Assembly: GCF_000002235.5 (NCBI RefSeq) | Contig: NW_022145607.1 | Coordinates: forward strand, 40,042,029-40,106,028 | Length of the DNA: 64,000 bases | Direction of reading: 5' to 3' | Source of the DNA: Strongylocentrotus purpuratus | Taxonomy: Eukaryota; Echinodermata; Echinoidea; Camarodonta; Strongylocentrotidae | Shown: one piece after another, positions 59,077 to 64,000 of the stretch | Position numbering within the stretch: position 1 is the stretch's first letter | How the letters are laid out: the number at the start of each line of letters is the position of its first letter | The notes under the pieces: model-generated | What the model was told of the DNA's origin: nothing | Database searches by the model: none | What the model saw: only the letters and a program-made list of their open reading frames with translations | Translations under genes and position numbers: made by a program

Positions 59077-59137
59077 TTACCGCGCCATGTCTGAGCACCA
59101 TGTCTGAGTACAGGCTTGCTCAGATATGGCGCGGTAA
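59077..59137. repeat. Near-perfect hairpin, 21-bp arms
   Basis: Left arm 59077-59097 (TTACCGCGCCATGTCTGAGC plus A) pairs with the right arm 59117-59137 with a single mismatch, around a 19-base loop. The loop repeats part of the arm (CCATGTCTGAG at 59086 and 59099). It is GC-richer than its surroundings and ends 99 bp before the LamG exon acceptor. Confidence 0.85.
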
Positions 59138-59236
59138 CGTAAGCCAGCCTCTAGACATCAATACTTTTTTTCAAACAGAGTGTGATATATCTATTGATAT
59201 AATGTTTTATCTCCACATTTCCCTTTTTCGCTGTAG

Positions 59237-59856
59237 CATACTTTCCATTTGAGGGAGATGCGGCTGATAGCTCCGGTAACAATCGCGACGGGACCTCGAC
59301 CGGCGCGGTTACTTACGCCAATGGAAAATGCGGTCAGGCCGCGTCGTTCGACGGAGCGTCGAAAATTGATGTCCAGTCCCTTGCTAACTTCGCATGGGGA
59401 GACGAATTCAGCGTCAGCGTGTGGTTCAAGCGCACCGGTCAGTGGGGGAACTATCAGGGCATCGTCAACAATGGTTATGGCACGAATGGGGGCTGGGAGA
59501 TCAGGATGGGTCGGGAGAACAGCGGTCAGATGCTGGGCGGTAGCGTATTCGAGACTGCTACCGGACCGTGGGACTATCAAAACCTGGTTGGTGCCCAGAA
59601 TACCTGGAATCACGTGGTCATGACTTATGACGATTCCACTCTGCGGTATTACCTCAACGGAGAGCAGCAGACAGCGACCAATCCCGCGTGTTGCAACGGT
59701 CCCATCCCAACCCGAAACAACCCCGTCACCATCGGTCAAGCCGGCTTTGGGACGACCGTCGAGTACTTCCACGGCTTGATTGATGAGGTCAAGATCTACG
59801 GGCGAGTCCTGTCCGCAGCTGAGATCCAGAATATGGCAATTCATGCATGCCTTTAA
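59237..59856 (+). CDS. LamG-like (concanavalin A-type) domain, terminal exon
   Basis: A 620-bp exon after acceptor TTTTTCGCTGTAG, giving 205 codons plus a split Ala and ending at TAA 59854-59856. It encodes one LamG_3-type jelly-roll lectin-like domain: YFPFEGDAADSSGNN, CGQAASFDGASKI, FSVSVWFKRTGQWGNYQGIV, WNHVVMTYDDSTLRYYLNGE and the diagnostic end GLIDEVKIYGRVLSAAEIQ. Such domains usually bind carbohydrate or protein outside cells; the ligand is unknown. With the first exon the protein would be 232 aa, so it is a single-domain secreted product. The exon is GC-rich, with many GCG, TCG, GGC and ACC codons, in AT-rich surroundings, and the closest sequence style is bacterial. Horizontal origin is possible but unproven. 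The minus-strand frame 59191-59844 is a shadow. Confidence 0.82.
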
Positions 59857-59923
59857 TCAACAGGACTCATATGGATAACTAGGCCTACATTAATAGCCCA
59901 CTGAATAGAAACATATGTGAGGC

Positions 59924-60190
59924 CAGGCGCCTACGCAGGGGGGGGGGGGGGTTAACCCCCCCCCCCCCCCCCCCTTGGTATTTTTTATGTGTGTACTTTG
60001 GAGGAATCCCCCCCCTTTGGTAATTTGTTTTAATTCTTTTTTAATTAAAAAAAAATATATACCAATGGCTGACCTAAAAAAGGTGACCTCCCCCCCCCCC
60101 CCCCCCCCCCCCCCAACGGAGCAAAATGTAAAATTTGCAAATTTCAAGACCAAAAAAAAAATTGTCCTCTCACCCCTTCCCCCTTCACAG
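59924..60190 (-). mobile_element. hAT-like MITE fragment, copy 2 (truncated)
   Basis: CAGGCGCCTACGCAGGGG starts an inverted copy of the 57095 element. CCAATGGCTGACCTAAAAAA, then GGTGACCTCCCC and CGGAGCAAAATGTAAAATTT, follow in the same order as in the reverse complement of 57440-57545. The opposite terminus is missing, the sequence changes near 60190, and there is no target duplication. Confidence 0.75.
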
Positions 60191-60628
60191 GTCGGAATGA
60201 TTGCAGGACCCCAGGCCACTCCCCACCCCAATTATTATTCCAGAACCACTCCTAGGTATGGAAGTATGGAAGGGGAGGATCAAGTAATGTATAAACATGT
60301 TATATCAAATCACTTGTTACATTGAAATAGGTTGAGAATAAGTTCAATACATTACTTTGTATCAGTGAAAAGCATGACTTGATGTGTGTTCTGTGAATGC
60401 CATTGTAAGAAGTAATTGAAACAAATATAAAATACAAAATAAAATAAAACAGTGTAGACTTAGTATCTGAGGTACCGATACCTGACAATATGATACTGAC
60501 TGCCCCTCATTCCTTTCATTAAACATTATATCTGCTGACAACTTTGTATGATAGATGCATATACAGCCTAGACTCGAGAGCAGATAGATCATTATGAACT
60601 CATTCACATGCACCACTTGTATAGTAGC

Positions 60629-60630
<2 letters not shown>
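60191..60630. other. Downstream of the LamG gene, no gene seen
   Basis: AT-rich. AAAATAAAATAAAACAG near 60437 offers possible poly(A) signals for the LamG transcript, about 580 bp after its stop. This is weak evidence. Confidence 0.35.

Positions 60631-60639
<9 letters not shown>

Positions 60640-60667
<28 letters not shown>
60640..60667. repeat. (CT)n microsatellite
   Basis: A run of about 13 CT dinucleotides. Confidence 0.9.
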
Positions 60668-60670
<3 letters not shown>

Positions 60671-60795
60671 ACCAGCTCCCCCTTCTCCCATTCCCCTGTA
60701 TGGGCTCATATATTTGCATTAGCAAAGACATTTGCCCCTTTCGTCCATATACAAAGCCCCTATCCGGGATTTGCAAGCCCTCAAAAACCGTATTC

Positions 60796-61304
60796 GGACA
60801 CCTACCCCCTGGACATCCAACCCCGGATAACCACCCCAAGTCAACTACCCCCTACTACAACTACCCCCTAGGGCAACCACCCTCTAGGAAGACTACCCCC
60901 TGGACAACTACCCCCCAGACAACTACCCCCCAGATAACTACCCCCTAGTACAACTACCCCCTAGGGCAACCACCCTCTAGGACGACTACCCCCGAGTACA
61001 ACTACCCCTAGTTCAACTACCCCAGACAACTACCCCTAGGATAGTTGTCTGGGGGGTAGTTGTCCTAGAGGATAGTTGTTGTAGGGGTAGTTGTCTGGGG
61101 GGTACCAGTAGTTGTCCTAGTGGTAGTTGTTCAGGTTGGAGTTGTCCTAGGGGGTAGTTGTCCTAGGGGGTAGTTGTCTGGGAGTAGTTGTCCGGGGGTA
61201 GTTGTCCCGGGGGTATTAGTCCTTGAGGGTGGTTGCCCTAGTGGGTAGTGTTGTCCTAGGGGCTAGCTGATTTGGGATAGATGTCCAGGGTGTAGGTGTC
61301 CTAG
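60796..61304. repeat. Foldback element built from a GGACAACTACCCCC minisatellite
   Basis: The left arm (60796-61040) is a degenerate ~15-18-bp minisatellite reading GGACAACTACCCCCTAG. The right arm (61040-61304) is the same unit inverted, CTAGGGGGTAGTTGTCC. Centre: CCCCAGACAACTA (~61020) and TAGTTGTCTGGGG (~61042) around about nine bases. The outer ends also pair: GGACACCTACCCCCTGGACA on the left against CTGGACATC...GGTGTCC-type sequence at 61280-61301 on the right. The frame at 60608-60948 (T/P-rich) is a minisatellite translation. Confidence 0.88.
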
Positions 61305-61319
61305 AACCCTCAAAAACAT

Positions 61320-61540
61320 ATCTCAAAATTTATCTTTTTTAAGTATGTAAACAAAAATATCAGATCAAAAGACTTATTTTGTACACAACAAATTGGTGAA
61401 TACAACAGCACCAGTTGCAAAATTCAAATTTGAAAAAAAAACAACTGTATTTTTGCTAATACATATTTTCCCACCACACTATTAGGAAATTTTGAACTAT
61501 GATTTTTTTGAACCATTTACAAGTTTTTAGATTTTCACTG
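61320..61540 (-). repeat. Dispersed repeat, inverted partner of 39656
   Basis: Reverse-complement match, in order, to 39656-39970: CAGATCAAAAGAC, GTTGCAAAATTCAAATTTG, CCACCACACTATTAGGAAA and ACAAGTTTTTAGATTTTCAC. It lacks the (AAAT)n of the other copy. Confidence 0.7.
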
Positions 61541-61579
61541 GACAAATCCCTGCAATGCCTCTATTTCAATACCCTATAG

Positions 61580-61824
61580 CATTAGCGTATGCAGGATTTT
61601 TTTTCGAGGGGGGGGGGGGGGTTAGAATTTGATAATTGCGCCAAAAATTTCGGAACGACTCAACCAGCTGGTGAATTAACAGGGCGAAGCACATTTTTTT
61701 TTTTTGTCCTGGAAATTTGAAAATTTGGCCTACAGTACCCATATTTCGTTCAGTTAGGGGAGGGGGGGGGGGTAAAGTCAATAAAAAACATTCCCCACCC
61801 CCTCCCCCCCTGCGTACGCGCCTG
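61580..61824. mobile_element. hAT-like MITE with G tracts, copy 3 (245 bp)
   Basis: Left end CATTAGCGTATGCAG, right end CTGCGTACGCGCCTG, flanked by a perfect 8-bp duplication CCCTATAG (61572-61579 and 61825-61832). Internal phrases (GCGCCAAAAATTTCGGAACG, GGAAATTTGAAAATTTG) are shared with copy 1. There is no coding capacity. Confidence 0.9.
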
Positions 61825-61832
61825 CCCTATAG

Positions 61833-62529
61833 TCATGTTTAAACAATTCAAAAATTGAAGAAAAAAGAGCTTGGTTTTTAAGAAGCTTGTGTGTGTGCGT
61901 ACTTCACACAAAGATGCTGACAAGCCAATAACACACAATGAACATTTCTAACTTAGTCTCAACAAATCTTTATCATAGTAATCAAGAATACAATCAGATT
62001 AGTCATCCATATAGCAAACATGAAAATGAAAAGCTCACATATATTAACACTAGAGCTTGCTCTGTTTGTATCTTAAAATCATCAACTTGCCAGAATCAGG
62101 TTAGGGAGGTCGATGAAATTAGGAGCATAACAGATTTTGTACCATAATTGAAATGAAAAAAAGAAAGATAACCCACTTCAAATATAAAAACAAATATTTT
62201 AAAAATGTTAAAGTCATCCAAATTTAACTTTCAATAACCAATAAATGTAATTTTCTGGTATGATGACTGGATGGATCCCCCCCCCCCCCTCTCCTTTTGT
62301 TCAGGTGTAATGTTTCCCTAATGTTTGTAATGCACATTTCAAACTTTGCCCTACAAGGCCACTGAAATTACCTTATGTCGATTTTTTTTTTTAAATAGTT
62401 GGGATCGAATTTCAGTAAATTCTGAAGAGATTAACTTTGCTTAATGAGCAAAATGCACATTGAGAAATCAATCACTATCATGGTACCTCCTTGATCACAA
62501 ATATATCATCAAACATTTGACAAGATTAA
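61833..62529. other. Intergenic, no gene seen
   Basis: AT-rich. A C12 run lies near 62278-62289. The 69-codon frame at 61938-62147 has no recognisable feature or splice context. Confidence 0.5.
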
Positions 62530-62921
62530 AGATAAAGTTGAGTTCTGGTCATGCGATTGCATTGTGAAAGAAACGGTGTGGAATTGATCAGAAAAGGTTG
62601 ATCATCTGGCATATAAGTAATAAAGTATGTGTGTGTATTACAAGGTTCTGGCATCATCAAAATGATAAGAAATTTGGCCAAGTCTTGGTAAAGTTACAAG
62701 CACTGTACACAGAAGAATGTATGTGGGACTACACGGCGTAAAAATCTCAAAAAAAGTCTCAATTTTTACAATGTTACATGCCATATTTAGAATATGAAGG
62801 CATTTGAAGAGCCATGCTTTTCAGGGAACATGTTTTAACTGATGTTCTCCCACCCTTGCATAATAACAATGATAACGCTCACAAATTATTTTTCACCTCT
62901 TCCCAGAACTCAACCTTCTCT
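62530..62921. mobile_element. TTAA-flanked MITE, copy c (392 bp)
   Basis: TTAA at 62526-62529 and 62922-62925. TIRs are AGATAAAGTTGAGTTCTGG and, on the other strand, AGAGAAGGTTGAGTTCTGG (17 of 19 alike). The interior matches copy b at 43350-43715 (GGTCATGCGATTGCATTGTG and following), plus a GTGTGTGTATTAC insertion. There is no transposase. Confidence 0.9.
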
Positions 62922-63144
62922 TTAAGAAAAGATTCAAGATGTACATTACAGAGACATAAGCACGATTAAATTACCTTGTAAATTCATGAAGAAAAAAAAT
63001 GACTTTCTACTTTGGCTTTTGGAACCAGAATAACTAGATCACTTTATTCATTCTTTGTGACATCAGGTATTTCAATAGGACTGTATGTATACACAGGGTA
63101 GCCACATCAGTATGAATACTTCTTTTCATGCAAGCTGTGGAATT

Positions 63145-63300
63145 ATCATTACCCCAACTATTGCCGGGTACCTCACACTTGGTCGGAGAGTGGCAAATAT
63201 GGATTAGTGTCTTGCCAAAGGATGTTATGGGCGGGTGCGCTGAGATTGGAGCCCTGAACCCGTGGGAATGAACCAGTATACCATGACACTTCTACATGAA
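63145..63300 (-). mobile_element. Degraded SINE-like repeat
   Basis: GCCGGGTACC, GTCGGAGAGTGGCAAAT, GTCTTGCCAAAGGATGTTA and GATTGGAGCCC resemble, from memory, a repeat common in sea urchin and other marine invertebrate DNA with a degenerate B-box-like segment (ATTGGAGCCC for ATTCGAACCC). The copy is old and its ends are unclear. Confidence 0.45.
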
Positions 63301-63611
63301 TGAATACTACATTGTACAGGTAAAATATCTCCTGAGAATCAGCACTAGGCAACATCATACAAGTATCAAGTTTGCATTTATGAGTACATTATCTATTTGA
63401 AAGAAATGTAAATATAAATTTAATCTCAATCCCAACAGAACTGATAGTCCATGACTCTGGTTGTGCATTGATATTATGACATTTTGTGCTGTTTAAAGAT
63501 GAAAAAAACAAATACTGGCCTTGCAAACTGAAGATGAATAGAGCAATGCACTTCAAAAACAATAATTTTTGGGGAAAAGAGATGATTTCCAATCAAAATT
63601 CCAATATCAAA

Positions 63612-63695
63612 GAATAATAATTATAATAATAATTACATTTATAGGGTGCTTTATACACTGCAGGCGTTCCTAAGCGCACAGGTGGTATTGTCTAA
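63612..63695 (-). mobile_element. Retroposon 3' end with (AAT)n tail
   Basis: AATAATAATTATAATAATAA followed by TTACATTTATAGGGTGCTTT and AGGCGTTCCTAAGCGCA is the 3' end of a retroposon read on the minus strand (GCGCTTAGGAACGCC...CTATAAATGTAATTATT). It is truncated after ~80 bp. The remaining 300 bp of the window show nothing recognisable. Confidence 0.55.
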
Positions 63696-64000
63696 CTTAT
63701 TCAACATGTCCAATAGGTAACAAGTAACAAAATAAAATAAAATATTACTAATACAATACAATTCAGTTGAATGGAATTAACTACTTGTGTGTGCCTCCAG
63801 TATACTATAACTGATTAAAAGCATCTCTAGTTTTCTTTTTTTATATCTCATAAATTTGGCAAATACGATATCAATCTATGTAAACATAATTTAGCAATGA
63901 TCCGCTAATACTTTACAAGAAAATTATGAATACAAAGTGTTATATGCTTGAAAGGTGATTCACTTTGATCTAGATCAGCTAGCTCCTTCTTTCCTCATTC

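Noticed and set aside
59191..59844. 217-aa minus-strand frame opposite the LamG exon
   Set aside because: Shadow of the GC-rich plus-strand coding exon. The plus strand has a complete recognisable domain with splice sites.

Overview
The window is eukaryotic, intron-bearing, AT-rich DNA made mostly of repeats. The LINE families (a CR1/Jockey-group element and an L1/Tx1-group element), a tRNA-derived SINE, TTAA and hAT-like MITEs and a frequent TAGGCCTA octamer suggest a marine invertebrate, most likely an echinoderm or another invertebrate deuterostome. That assignment is inference. No prokaryotic operon, CRISPR array, rRNA gene or functional tRNA gene is visible.

Region by region. (1) 1-34600 is one satellite array of a ~210-bp monomer, about 150 copies, broken once by a retrotransposon. 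Two monomer classes (A and B) are arranged in a higher-order repeat. From about 2.7 to 12.4 kb, B monomers recur with spacing 4-4-2, giving a ten-monomer period of ~2.12 kb. The right half is a mosaic of longer duplicated blocks, for example 17.1-19.6 kb copied at 21.3-23.9 kb. This resembles the architecture of centromeric satellites. (2) 29810-32670 is a 5'-truncated CR1/Jockey-group LINE whose remaining endonuclease and reverse transcriptase frame is intact, inserted in the satellite. (3) 34601-43260 is mostly unique AT-rich DNA. It holds an 1.1-kb octanucleotide minisatellite (C-rich/G-rich strands, open in every frame), one candidate internal exon (37827-37928), a TTAA-flanked MITE, LINE 3' ends and a composite dispersed repeat. 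(4) 43261-55213 is an 11-kb L1/Tx1-group retrotransposon with intact ORF1 and ORF2. Between them lie ~6 kb with three unrelated tandem-repeat blocks (302, ~730 and 141 bp), and diverged direct repeats lie on both outer sides. (5) 55214-64000 contains a probable two-exon host gene for a secreted-type LamG/concanavalin-A-like protein (exons 56827-56905 and 59237-59856). Its GC-rich second exon looks bacterial. The gene's intron and surroundings carry a hAT-like MITE with perfect 8-bp target duplications, a SINE, a foldback minisatellite and a second TTAA MITE.

The only likely host coding sequences are the LamG gene and the orphan exon. The large open frames otherwise belong to retrotransposons. 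The many 60-110 aa frames in the first 34 kb are satellite translations. The strongest observations for follow-up are the higher-order satellite with a wobble-complete dyad in one monomer class, the 11-kb L1 with its tandem-repeat-filled middle and flanking duplication, the MITE with its own empty site in the same window, and the possibly transferred LamG gene.
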